Below, in pieces: positions 1 through 5,920 of a stretch of 7,472 nucleotides of DNA. The position numbers and the translations under genes are program-made. Numbering within the stretch: position 1 is the stretch's first letter; each line of letters begins with the position of its first letter. A model generated the notes under the pieces. That model had not been told where the DNA came from. It searched no databases and saw only the letters and a list, made by a program, of their open reading frames with translations. Source of the DNA: DATFYI01 sp035315125 (GTDB lineage: Bacteria > Chloroflexota > Anaerolineae > Anaerolineales > Anaerolineaceae); contig DATFYI010000288.1 of the NCBI GenBank assembly GCA_035315125.1, positions 1-7,472 of the forward strand, given 5' to 3'.

Positions 1-673
1 TTTTCTCGTGCAGACACCCATCCTGCAGCAACAGGATTCGGTCAGCATGTTCCGCAGCATCCGGATTATGGGTTACAAGGATCATGGTCTTGCCTGCCCG
101 GCGAGTCAACCGGTCCAAAAGTTCGAGAATATGGATGCCAGTTTCTTCATCAAGATTCCCGGTAGGTTCATCAGCCAGGACCACACCTGGATCATGCACC
201 AATGCCCTGGCAATGGCTACACGCTGCTGCTCGCCTCCCGACAACCGGTCCGGAAAAGTCCTGGCCCGGTCTGCCAGTCCAACCTCTTCCAACAAAGATA
301 GGGCCTTCTGGCTGCCAACGCCGTTTAACTTACCGTTTAGCTCTAAAGGCAGAATTACATTTTCCCAGACCGTCAGAGTCGGGATCAGGTTAAAAAATTG
401 GAATACGAAACCGATATTCTGCCGCCTGAAAATCGTTCGTTGCAGGTCATTCATTTTGGTCAGGTTACCGCCATCTAAAAAGATATCGCCCTCATCTGCC
501 CGGTCAATCCCACTGATCAGGTTTAACAAAGTGGTCTTTCCGCTGCCACTCTTGCCCAGGATGGCGACAAATTCTCCCAATCCAAAATCCACCGTGGCAT
601 GGTTCAAAACAATCCGGCGTTGATCGCCCTCAAAGAAACTCTTTGATAAATCTACCAAACGCAAAAAACTCAT
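1..673 (-). CDS. ABC transporter ATP-binding protein, LolD/MacB type (3' end outside window)
   Basis: This is the cytoplasmic ATPase subunit of an ABC transporter, which hydrolyses ATP to power a membrane permease. The 224 codons present show every nucleotide-binding-domain motif: Walker A GKSGSGKT (residues 40-47), Q-loop Gln92 in FVFQFFN, signature LSGGEQQR (144-151), Walker B VVLADEP (164-170) with D-loop NLD, and switch His202 in VTHNP. Sequence such as DEPTGNLD and FQFFNLIPTLTVWENV is characteristic of the LolD/MacB/FtsE-like group, whose partners are FtsX/MacB-type permeases involved in lipoprotein, peptide or drug export. Family length is about 220-235 residues, so only a few C-terminal residues are missing. 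The ATG at 673-671 is preceded by a weak GGGA about 10 bases upstream and a good promoter at 709-737. The permease is presumably the next gene to the left. Substrate cannot be read from this subunit. Confidence 0.95.
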   Translation of the reverse strand, partial: MSFLRLVDLSKSFFEGDQRRIVLNHATVDFGLGEFVAILGKSGSGKTTLLNLISGIDRADEGDIFLDGGNLTKMNDLQRTIFRRQNIGFVFQFFNLIPTLTVWENVILPLELNGKLNGVGSQKALSLLEEVGLADRARTFPDRLSGGEQQRVAIARALVHDPGVVLADEPTGNLDEETGIHILELLDRLTRRAGKTMILVTHNPDAAEHADRILLLQDGCLHEK

Positions 674-708
674 TGATTTATGATCCCATCAGTCAATTTT
701 TCAGGTTG

Positions 709-737
709 ATTGTAACCAGTTCAAAAGCATTTGTAAA
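709..737 (-). promoter_or_regulatory. Sigma-70-type promoter of the ABC ATPase gene
   Basis: On the minus strand, TTTACA (737-732, 5 of 6 to the -35 consensus) and TACAAT (714-709, 5 of 6 to the -10 consensus) are separated by exactly 17 bases. The predicted start near 702 gives a leader of about 29 bases before the ATG at 673. It diverges from the tmRNA promoter. Confidence 0.6.
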
Positions 738-763
738 ATAATTGTATATAGATCAACGAGCTC

Positions 764-792
764 TGGTTATTACCACCTGGAACAGGTATAAT
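764..792 (+). promoter_or_regulatory. Promoter of the tmRNA gene
   Basis: A perfect TATAAT lies at 787-792. At 17-base spacing the -35 is poor (TGGTTA, 764-769, 3 of 6). Transcription would start near 799-800, leaving a 5-6 base leader before the mature tmRNA 5' end at 805, which RNase P is expected to remove. A small palindrome touches the -10 (see 775-787). Confidence 0.6.
775..787. promoter_or_regulatory. Inverted repeat ACCTG-GAA-CAGGT in the tmRNA promoter
   Basis: Perfect 5-base arms (775-779 and 783-787) flank a 3-base centre. The repeat lies in the spacer between the putative -35 and -10 and includes the first T of the TATAAT. The placement suits an operator for a dimeric regulator, but arms this short can arise by chance and I recognise no known binding consensus. 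Confidence 0.22.
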
Positions 793-804
793 AAAGACTG
801 CAAT

Positions 805-1198
805 GGGGATGACAGGCTTCGACGGGAGAGGCTGGTCCCGGATTGCGAGCCGAGAGGTGCCGACCTCGTAAAATCCGCACAAAACTTAAGTGCCAATCAC
901 ACTTCCTACGCAGCGATGCCCCTCGCCGCCTAAAACGGCCAAGGCTAGCTCAATAGCCTCTTTGTAGGCTACGTCCGCCCACCCCGCTCTCTGGCCGGTG
1001 GTGGTGCCGGGCGATAAAAAGTCAGAGTGCCGTGCGATAAGCCATGGATCGCACGAAAGAGGACTTTCGGGTCCGAACGGCTGGCTGGTCAGCGATTTGT
1101 CCGTTCCCCGCTGAACTGGCGAGAAATCAGACGGTCTATGCTCGTAGATATTCGAGGGTCGATTCTTTCGGACGCGGGTTCGATTCCCGCCATCTCCA
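805..1198 (+). ncRNA. ssrA: Transfer-messenger RNA (tmRNA)
   Basis: tmRNA with SmpB rescues ribosomes stalled on broken mRNAs: it is charged with alanine, enters the A site, and switches translation to its own short reading frame that adds a degradation tag. The 5' end GGGGATGACAGGCTTCGACG is the family hallmark. The tRNA-like part is closed by a 7-bp acceptor stem: 805-811 GGGGATG pairs with 1191-1197 CATCTCC, with one G-U. The T arm is GCGGG (1174-1178), loop TTCGATT (1179-1185), CCCGC (1186-1190). A1198 is the discriminator. The following bases are CTT, so CCA is not encoded and must be added by the CCA-adding enzyme. A local hairpin, GAGGT/ACCTC (854-858 with 863-867), lies before the tag, as expected for the first pseudoknot. 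At about 394 nt it is a one-piece tmRNA of slightly more than usual length. No terminator follows. Confidence 0.97.
892..933 (+). other. tmRNA tag-peptide reading frame, ANHTSYAAMPLAA
   Basis: The resume codon is GCC at 892-894, preceded by TAAGT in the position where E. coli tmRNA has TAGTC. The frame reads ANHTSYAAMPLAA and ends with TAA at 931-933. The first Ala-Asn and the terminal Leu-Ala-Ala match the conserved ends of known tags, the latter being the ClpXP-recognised degron. It is 13 residues long with an internal Met-Pro before LAA; the E. coli tag is ANDENYALAA. Confidence 0.9.
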
Positions 1199-1213
1199 CT
1201 TGAATTGAAATAT

Positions 1214-1885
1214 ATGAAACAGGATGAGACCGAGAAATCAACATTAAGTGAAATAATCTCGGTTATGCTTGGTATGGTATATACCATCGAGGATCAGGGA
1301 TTGATTTCATCCTCATTGAAGGCGTTGGATGATAAATATAACTTGTCCATGAAAATTACACAAGAACCGGGATTGAAGGAAATCATCCAACAATTGTTGG
1401 GCAGGATTTACCAGGCTTATGGCTCATTTAGGACACTGAAAAGCCAGCGGATTCTGGATATCGCCTGCGGATCCAACACCAGTAAGGCACCCTCGTTTAT
1501 TTTCGTCGATACACCCTTTGGCGAACACCACATCCCAATCCCAAGTACTGAAGGCTATACCGCTCAATTTGAGCCCTGGTTTTGCCGCATCCTGGTCGAG
1601 CTCGGCGCAGACACGGTTGGGATTGATCTGGGTGATTTAGACGGTGAGCTCTTCGAGCACTATATCGTCGATCTGGGACAGCCAGGCGCTTTGAGCTTTC
1701 TACCCAACCACTCATTCGATGGCGTTCAGGACAGCCGGCTGTTTGGCTCACCCGAGTTTACCGCCATATTTCCCAATCGAGCTGATCGTCTCAAAATCGC
1801 CGCAGAAATTTGGAGACAGGTGCAGCGATTATTAAAAGCGGGCGGGATTGTCATCCATTCGGATGCAGTTCATTTGCTAAAATAG
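1214..1885 (+). CDS. Class I SAM-dependent methyltransferase-like protein
   Basis: This protein of about 223 residues has features of a Rossmann-fold methyltransferase. The glycine-rich SAM loop reads RILDIACGSN (about residues 79-88), followed by a beta-2 acidic residue in GADTVGIDLG (132-141, Asp138). A motif-IV-like strand, FDGVQDSRLFG, sits at 168-178 and the post-strand turn RLLKAGGIVIHSD at 205-217. About 78 mostly polar, helical residues precede the SAM loop, and roughly 45 residues separate motif I from beta-2, more than the usual 15-20. The substrate is unknown. The ATG at 1214 is preferred; an in-frame TTG at 1205 is the alternative, and neither has a Shine-Dalgarno sequence. The gene begins just past the tmRNA 3' end with no terminator between, so readthrough from the ssrA promoter may express it. 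I do not recognise a specific named family. Confidence 0.8.
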   Translation: MKQDETEKSTLSEIISVMLGMVYTIEDQGLISSSLKALDDKYNLSMKITQEPGLKEIIQQLLGRIYQAYGSFRTLKSQRILDIACGSNTSKAPSFIFVDTPFGEHHIPIPSTEGYTAQFEPWFCRILVELGADTVGIDLGDLDGELFEHYIVDLGQPGALSFLPNHSFDGVQDSRLFGSPEFTAIFPNRADRLKIAAEIWRQVQRLLKAGGIVIHSDAVHLLK

Positions 1886-1952
1886 ATTAACATCTTAAAC
1901 TGCAATAACCAATCCAATTTTTAGGGAATATTTTTTATTAATTGGGAGACGC

Positions 1953-1981
1953 TTTTCACGAGCGCCTGCATTCGTTATAAT
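1953..1981 (+). promoter_or_regulatory. Promoter of ligA, predicting a leaderless mRNA
   Basis: TTTTCA (1953-1958, 4 of 6) and a perfect TATAAT (1976-1981) are 17 bases apart. Only 7 bases (1982-1988) separate the -10 from the ligA ATG, so the predicted start falls on or one base before the initiation codon. No Shine-Dalgarno sequence could fit in such a message, and none is present. Confidence 0.65.
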
Positions 1982-1988
1982 AAATATC

Positions 1989-4013
1989 ATGGATGAACAA
2001 ACTCAACATCAGGAATTGGAAAAGTTACGGCGGGAGATCAACTACTATGACTACCGCTATTACATATTGGATGATCCAGTAATCAGCGATAGTGAGTTCG
2101 ACCAGCTGATGCAGCGGTTACAGCAAATTGAAGCCGAACATCCCGAATGGATCACACCCGATTCACCCACCCAACGAGCAGGTGGCGCTGCCTCGGATAA
2201 ATTTAATAAAGTCCAACATCCCGCCCCGATTCTGAGCCTGGCCGACGCATTTGAGCTGGCAGACATCCAGACCTGGTTTGACCGCTTAGTACGTTTGGAT
2301 GAACGCGTCGAAAAAACAGATTTTGTGGTAGAACCAAAGATCGACGGCCTGACGGTTGTGTTACATTACCATCACGGTATTTTTTCTTTAGGAGCCACTC
2401 GTGGAGATGGGCTAATCGGTGAGGATATCACCGCCAATTTACGAACGGTTCGGGCAGTGCCTCTTCAAATCCCGGTCGATGCAAAAGGACCTGTACCACC
2501 CGAAACAATCGTGGTGCGCGGCGAAGCGTTTATGTTCGTCAAGGATTTTGAGAAACTCAATGATCGGCTGGAAAAGGCCGGCGAAAAAACGTATCAAAAC
2601 CCGCGCAATACTGCGGCCGGATCCCTGCGCCAACTAGATCCGAATCTGACCGCTTCCCGCCGCCTGACTTTGTTAACTTATCAAATTGTTACGGCGAGCG
2701 GAGCTATCCCAACTACCCAATGGGAGACGCTACAATACTTAAAGGCGCTCGGTTTTCCTGTGACCGATCTGGCTGAGCATTGTCAGGATCTGAATGCAGT
2801 AACGAAATCGTGTGAAGCCTGGCAGAAAAGACGAGATACCTTGAGCTTCGAAGCGGATGGTGTGGTCATTAAAATCAACGATCTGCGGCTGTCGGCTGAT
2901 TTGGGCGTTGTGGGAAAAGACCCGCGCGGCATGCTGGCGCTAAAATTCACAGCTCATGAGGTTACAACTCAACTCAAAGATATCGGCGTCAATGTGGGAC
3001 GCACCGGTAAGCTGGCTCCGTATGCCATACTGGAACCGGTGGAAGTGGGTGGCGTGATTGTCAAGCAAGCTACTTTGCACAACTTTGACTTTATCGCCGA
3101 AAAAGATATTCGCATCGGTGATCGGGTAATGATCAAGCGAGCCGGAGATGTAATCCCATACGTGATCGGTCCACTTGTTGAATTGCGCAACGGAGATGAA
3201 AAAATTTATGAGCCACCCAGGTTTTGCCCGGTCTGCCGGCAGCCGGTGGAGCATTTGCCAAATGAGGTGGATTGGTATTGTGTGAATGCCGCCTGCCCTG
3301 CCCGATTAAAGCAAAACCTGGAGCACTTTGCCTCACGGGGATCCATGGAGATCGTCGGTTTAGGGGAAAAGATCGTCGACCAACTGGTTGAGAGCGGTCT
3401 GGTCAAAGATTTTACTGATCTGTATTCCTTAAGACGAGATGATTTGCTGAAACTGGAAGGATTTGCCGATAAAAAAGCGGATAAACTGCTGCAGGCCATC
3501 GAAGCTTCCCGGCAAACTCCCCTGGCACGGTTCATCAATGCTTTGGGTATTCGCGGCGTTGGCGAAGTGATGGCAGTGGATCTGGCTGCTCATTATAATG
3601 ACCTGGATGAGCTAAGTAAGGCATCGTTACAGGAATTACAAACAATCGAAGGTGTCGGTCCCAATATTGCCCAGTCCATCGTGGACTGGTTTGCTCGTCC
3701 TGCTAATCAGAATGTTCTGACAAAACTCAAGCAGGCCGGTGTCTGGCCAAAGTCGCAGTTAAAACCTTCTTCCAGTGACGCACAAACTCTGGTGGGCTTG
3801 ACTTTTGTGGTGACCGGCACATTGCCCAATTTTAGCCGCGATGAAGTTAAAGGATTAATTCAACGTTTTGGCGGCAAAGTTATCGATAGTGTCAGTAAAA
3901 AGATCAGTTATGTGGTGGCCGGAGAGGATCCCGGATCAAAGCTCGATAAGGCCCGAGAGCTTAATGTGCCCATCTTGAATGAGGCCGATTTACTAAAACT
4001 GGTTGGGAAGTAA
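1989..4013 (+). CDS. ligA: NAD-dependent DNA ligase LigA
   Basis: LigA seals 3'-OH/5'-phosphate nicks in replication and repair, using NAD+ as adenylate donor. The 674 residues match the family length (about 670). Domain Ia (about 1-70) has the NMN-binding YYILDDPVISDSEFD. The adenylated lysine is Lys117 in KIDG (117-120). The nucleotidyltransferase domain continues with TRGDGLIGEDIT, NPRNTAAGSLRQLD and the EADGVVIK motif (288-295), followed by an OB fold around VGRTGKLAPYA. A zinc finger uses Cys413, Cys416, Cys431 and Cys436. Helix-hairpin-helix repeats occupy about 445-570, for example LGIRGVGEVMA and IEGVGPNIAQ, and a C-terminal BRCT domain spans about 600-674. Two residues that are His23 and Tyr35 in E. 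coli LigA are Tyr25 and Phe37 here. I recall both changes from other bacterial LigAs, so activity is not in doubt. Its ATG follows the -10 by 7 bases. It leads the cluster with rlmI and the SRPBCC gene. Confidence 0.98.
   Translation: MDEQTQHQELEKLRREINYYDYRYYILDDPVISDSEFDQLMQRLQQIEAEHPEWITPDSPTQRAGGAASDKFNKVQHPAPILSLADAFELADIQTWFDRLVRLDERVEKTDFVVEPKIDGLTVVLHYHHGIFSLGATRGDGLIGEDITANLRTVRAVPLQIPVDAKGPVPPETIVVRGEAFMFVKDFEKLNDRLEKAGEKTYQNPRNTAAGSLRQLDPNLTASRRLTLLTYQIVTASGAIPTTQWETLQYLKALGFPVTDLAEHCQDLNAVTKSCEAWQKRRDTLSFEADGVVIKINDLRLSADLGVVGKDPRGMLALKFTAHEVTTQLKDIGVNVGRTGKLAPYAILEPVEVGGVIVKQATLHNFDFIAEKDIRIGDRVMIKRAGDVIPYVIGPLVELRNGDEKIYEPPRFCPVCRQPVEHLPNEVDWYCVNAACPARLKQNLEHFASRGSMEIVGLGEKIVDQLVESGLVKDFTDLYSLRRDDLLKLEGFADKKADKLLQAIEASRQTPLARFINALGIRGVGEVMAVDLAAHYNDLDELSKASLQELQTIEGVGPNIAQSIVDWFARPANQNVLTKLKQAGVWPKSQLKPSSSDAQTLVGLTFVVTGTLPNFSRDEVKGLIQRFGGKVIDSVSKKISYVVAGEDPGSKLDKARELNVPILNEADLLKLVGK
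4005..4010 (+). promoter_or_regulatory. Ribosome binding site that sets the rlmI start
   Basis: GGGAAG, 7 bases before GTG 4018, lies inside the last ligA codons, just before the ligA TAA at 4011-4013. This favours GTG 4018 over the TTG at 4003 and places the initiating ribosome on the ligA stop, an arrangement typical of translational coupling. Confidence 0.5.
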
Positions 4014-4017
4014 CCTT

Positions 4018-5205
4018 GTGACAGACTCAATCCTCTTTTTAAAACCAGGACGGGAGAAATCAGTGCGTCAGCACCATCCCTGGATATTTTCAGGTGCAGT
4101 AGAGCGAATTCAAGGGGTCCCTGCCAGCGGAGAAACCATAGAAGTCCGCTCCTCAGGCAAGGAGTTTTTAGGTCGGGCTGCCTATAGCCCAAATTCCCAA
4201 ATCCGGGCACGTATTTGGAGTTGGGATGAAAAAGAATCCATCGACCGGACTTTTTTCTCTCGTCGAATCGAGCGGGCTATCAACCTGCGGCACTTGTACG
4301 AAATTCTGGATACCAATGCCATGCGGATTATCCATGCCGAATCGGATGGACTGCCGGGCGTCATCGTTGACCGTTATGGCGAAGTGTTGGTCTTGCAGTG
4401 CCTGACGACCGGGGCAGAATATTGGCGGGATGAATTGGTTAGTATTCTGGGTAAGTTGACCGGTATTTGCCAGATTTATGAACGTTCAGATGTCGATATA
4501 CGTGACCTGGAAGGCCTGCCAGTACGCACCGGCAGCCTGCTGGGCAACCCACCAGTCGAACGGTTTGTGATCCGGGAAAATGGTTTGCATTTTTATGTGG
4601 ATGTGATGCATGGCCAGAAAAGTGGTTTTTACCTGGACCAGCGCCCAAATCGTCAAAGACTACGGGAGCTGGTCAATGGCCGTCAGGTGCTGAATTGTTT
4701 TTGTTATACCGGAGCCTTCTCAGTATACGCTCTGGCAGGCGGCGCAAGTGAGGTACTTTCGGTGGATAGCTCTGCTGAAGCGCTGGCATTCGCAGCAGAG
4801 AACGTGGCTTTGAATGGCTTCCCTTCTGAAAAAGCCAGCTTTTTGGAAGGAGATGTTTTCCACCTGCTGCGGAATTTTCGGGATCAGGGACGCAGCTTTG
4901 ATGCAATTATTCTCGATCCGCCTAAGTTCGCCCCAACCACTGCGCAGGCTGAACGTGCTGCGCGCGGTTACAAAGATATCAATTTGCTGGCTTTTAAGCT
5001 ACTCAAACCGGGCGGGCTTTTGTTTACATTTTCATGTTCCGGCGGCATCTCAAACGATTTATTTCAGAAAATTGTAGCCGGAGCGGCCCTGGACGCCGGA
5101 GTTCAAGCGCGCATTCTCGAGCATCTATTCCAGGGGCCGGATCATCCGGTGGCGCTGAATTTCCCGGAGGGCGCTTACTTGAAAGGTTTGATCTGCAGTG
5201 TATAG
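4018..5205 (+). CDS. rlmI: RlmI-like 23S rRNA (cytosine-C5) methyltransferase
   Basis: The E. coli homologue RlmI (YccW) uses SAM to methylate C1962 of 23S rRNA at C5. From GTG 4018 the protein has 395 residues, essentially the length of E. coli RlmI. The N-terminal PUA domain (about 1-75) opens with the family pattern LKPGREKS...HHPWIFSGAVERI. A central linking domain follows, with SDGLPGVIVDRYG (109-121). The Rossmann domain has KSGFYLDQR (201-209), SAM motif I NCFCYTGAFS (226-235), motif IV DPPKF (300-304) and the catalytic-Cys motif FSCSGGIS (338-345, Cys340). The start is chosen from the GGGAAG site and because family members begin just before this LKPGRE segment. It lies 4 bases after ligA. 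Assignment to the RlmI family is firm; modification of exactly C1962 is inferred from the family. A close relative with another rRNA target is possible. Confidence 0.88.
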   Translation: MTDSILFLKPGREKSVRQHHPWIFSGAVERIQGVPASGETIEVRSSGKEFLGRAAYSPNSQIRARIWSWDEKESIDRTFFSRRIERAINLRHLYEILDTNAMRIIHAESDGLPGVIVDRYGEVLVLQCLTTGAEYWRDELVSILGKLTGICQIYERSDVDIRDLEGLPVRTGSLLGNPPVERFVIRENGLHFYVDVMHGQKSGFYLDQRPNRQRLRELVNGRQVLNCFCYTGAFSVYALAGGASEVLSVDSSAEALAFAAENVALNGFPSEKASFLEGDVFHLLRNFRDQGRSFDAIILDPPKFAPTTAQAERAARGYKDINLLAFKLLKPGGLLFTFSCSGGISNDLFQKIVAGAALDAGVQARILEHLFQGPDHPVALNFPEGAYLKGLICSV

Positions 5206-5221
5206 GCCAAAGAGGTAAAAA

Positions 5222-5920
5222 ATGAAAAAATCAAGGGTTATTCCCATTTTGACAGGGGCAGCTACAGCCGGTGTTACCATGGTAGCTGTGTATGCTCTGG
5301 TTGTGCGGCCTTGGCACATGAAGTGGGGTGCAAGCCAGGGCGAGGTCAAACGATCTATGCCTGGGGATGATGAGATCCCCAACCCAAAGATAGAAACCAC
5401 CCGCGCCATAACAATTGCAGCACCGCCCAGCCAGGTCTACCCCTGGCTGTTACAAATCGGTTTCCATCGGGCAGGTTGGTACAGTTACGACGCCCTCGAA
5501 AAGATGATCGGCGTGGGAGACTTTGAAGGCGGCAGTTCTTCTCGACGAATTGTGCCGGAGTTGCAAGAGCTGAAAATAGGTGATATTATCCGCACCGATC
5601 CGGCCGGCGGATTTACAGTGGTGGCTCTCAAACCGAACCGTTTGCTCAGTTTACGTGCCAAAATTCATGCGCTCACCGGAAAGCATTTGGATGTGGACGC
5701 GCCGCTGGAGGAAATGGTTCTCGACACAACCTGGGCCTTCCAGCTTGAAGAGCTTGAGCAGAGGGATGGTACGCGCCTGACCGTGCGCTTTCGGGCAGAT
5801 TACCCTCCGAGCTGGCAGGCCAGTCTGTTTGCCCGGGCGCTGTTCGAGCCGGTAATGTTCTTAATGGAAAGAAAAATGCTGCTGGGGATTAAAGAACGGG
5901 CAGAAGGGCAAAAGATCTAG
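5222..5920 (+). CDS. Membrane-anchored SRPBCC-fold protein, ligand unknown
   Basis: The protein has 232 residues. A hydrophobic segment at about 7-28 after Lys2, Lys3 and Arg5 suggests a single N-terminal membrane anchor or uncleaved signal. The remainder resembles SRPBCC (START/polyketide cyclase-like) domains: a first strand with TTRAITIAAPPSQVYPWLLQ (59-78) leading into the alpha-1 helix, then GWYSYDALE (85-93), the loop IGDIIRTDPAGGFTVVAL (119-136) and alternating strands TWAFQLEEL and TRLTVRFRA. These folds bind hydrophobic ligands in a cavity; a ligand or reaction cannot be named from sequence. A clear Shine-Dalgarno AGAGG (5211-5215) sits 6 bases before the ATG, and the gene begins 16 bases after rlmI, so it is probably the last gene of the ligA transcript. 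Its TAG stop overlaps the stop of the opposing lipoprotein gene. The role is not explained by its neighbours. Confidence 0.82.
   Translation: MKKSRVIPILTGAATAGVTMVAVYALVVRPWHMKWGASQGEVKRSMPGDDEIPNPKIETTRAITIAAPPSQVYPWLLQIGFHRAGWYSYDALEKMIGVGDFEGGSSSRRIVPELQELKIGDIIRTDPAGGFTVVALKPNRLLSLRAKIHALTGKHLDVDAPLEEMVLDTTWAFQLEELEQRDGTRLTVRFRADYPPSWQASLFARALFEPVMFLMERKMLLGIKERAEGQKI

Noticed and set aside
84..623. Plus-strand open frame of 179 codons over the left end
   Set aside because: It is antisense to the ABC ATPase, whose minus-strand frame carries every expected motif; the plus-strand product has no recognisable domain.
742..933. Plus-strand frame of 63 codons ending in the tmRNA tag
   Set aside because: Its last 13 codons are the real tmRNA tag frame; the upstream extension runs through the promoter and structured tmRNA 5' region and is fortuitous.
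1205..1213. TTG at 1205 as the methyltransferase start
   Set aside because: It would add only three residues, lies four bases past the CCA position of the tmRNA and has no ribosome site; ATG 1214 is the simpler choice, although neither start is well supported.
886..1287. Minus-strand open frame of 133 codons
   Set aside because: It lies almost entirely antisense to the tmRNA and the start of the methyltransferase gene, so it is explained by the RNA gene.
1914..1945. Inverted repeat CCAATT / AATTGG as a terminator of the methyltransferase gene
   Set aside because: Only six A/T-rich base pairs around a 20-base AT-rich loop, with no T tract after the 3' arm; too weak to call.
2001..2110. Tyr25/Phe37 in place of E. 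coli LigA His23/Tyr35 as a sign of an inactive ligase
   Set aside because: I recall such substitutions in other functional LigAs, and Lys117, the zinc cysteines, the helix-hairpin-helix region and the BRCT domain are intact.
2060..3538. Several open frames of 64-110 codons inside ligA, mostly on the minus strand
   Set aside because: They are shadows of ligA, which is intact and full length in its own frame with all family motifs.
4003..4017. TTG at 4003 as the rlmI start, giving an overlap with ligA
   Set aside because: The GGGAAG site sits within this extension and fits GTG 4018; family members begin shortly before the LKPGRE segment.
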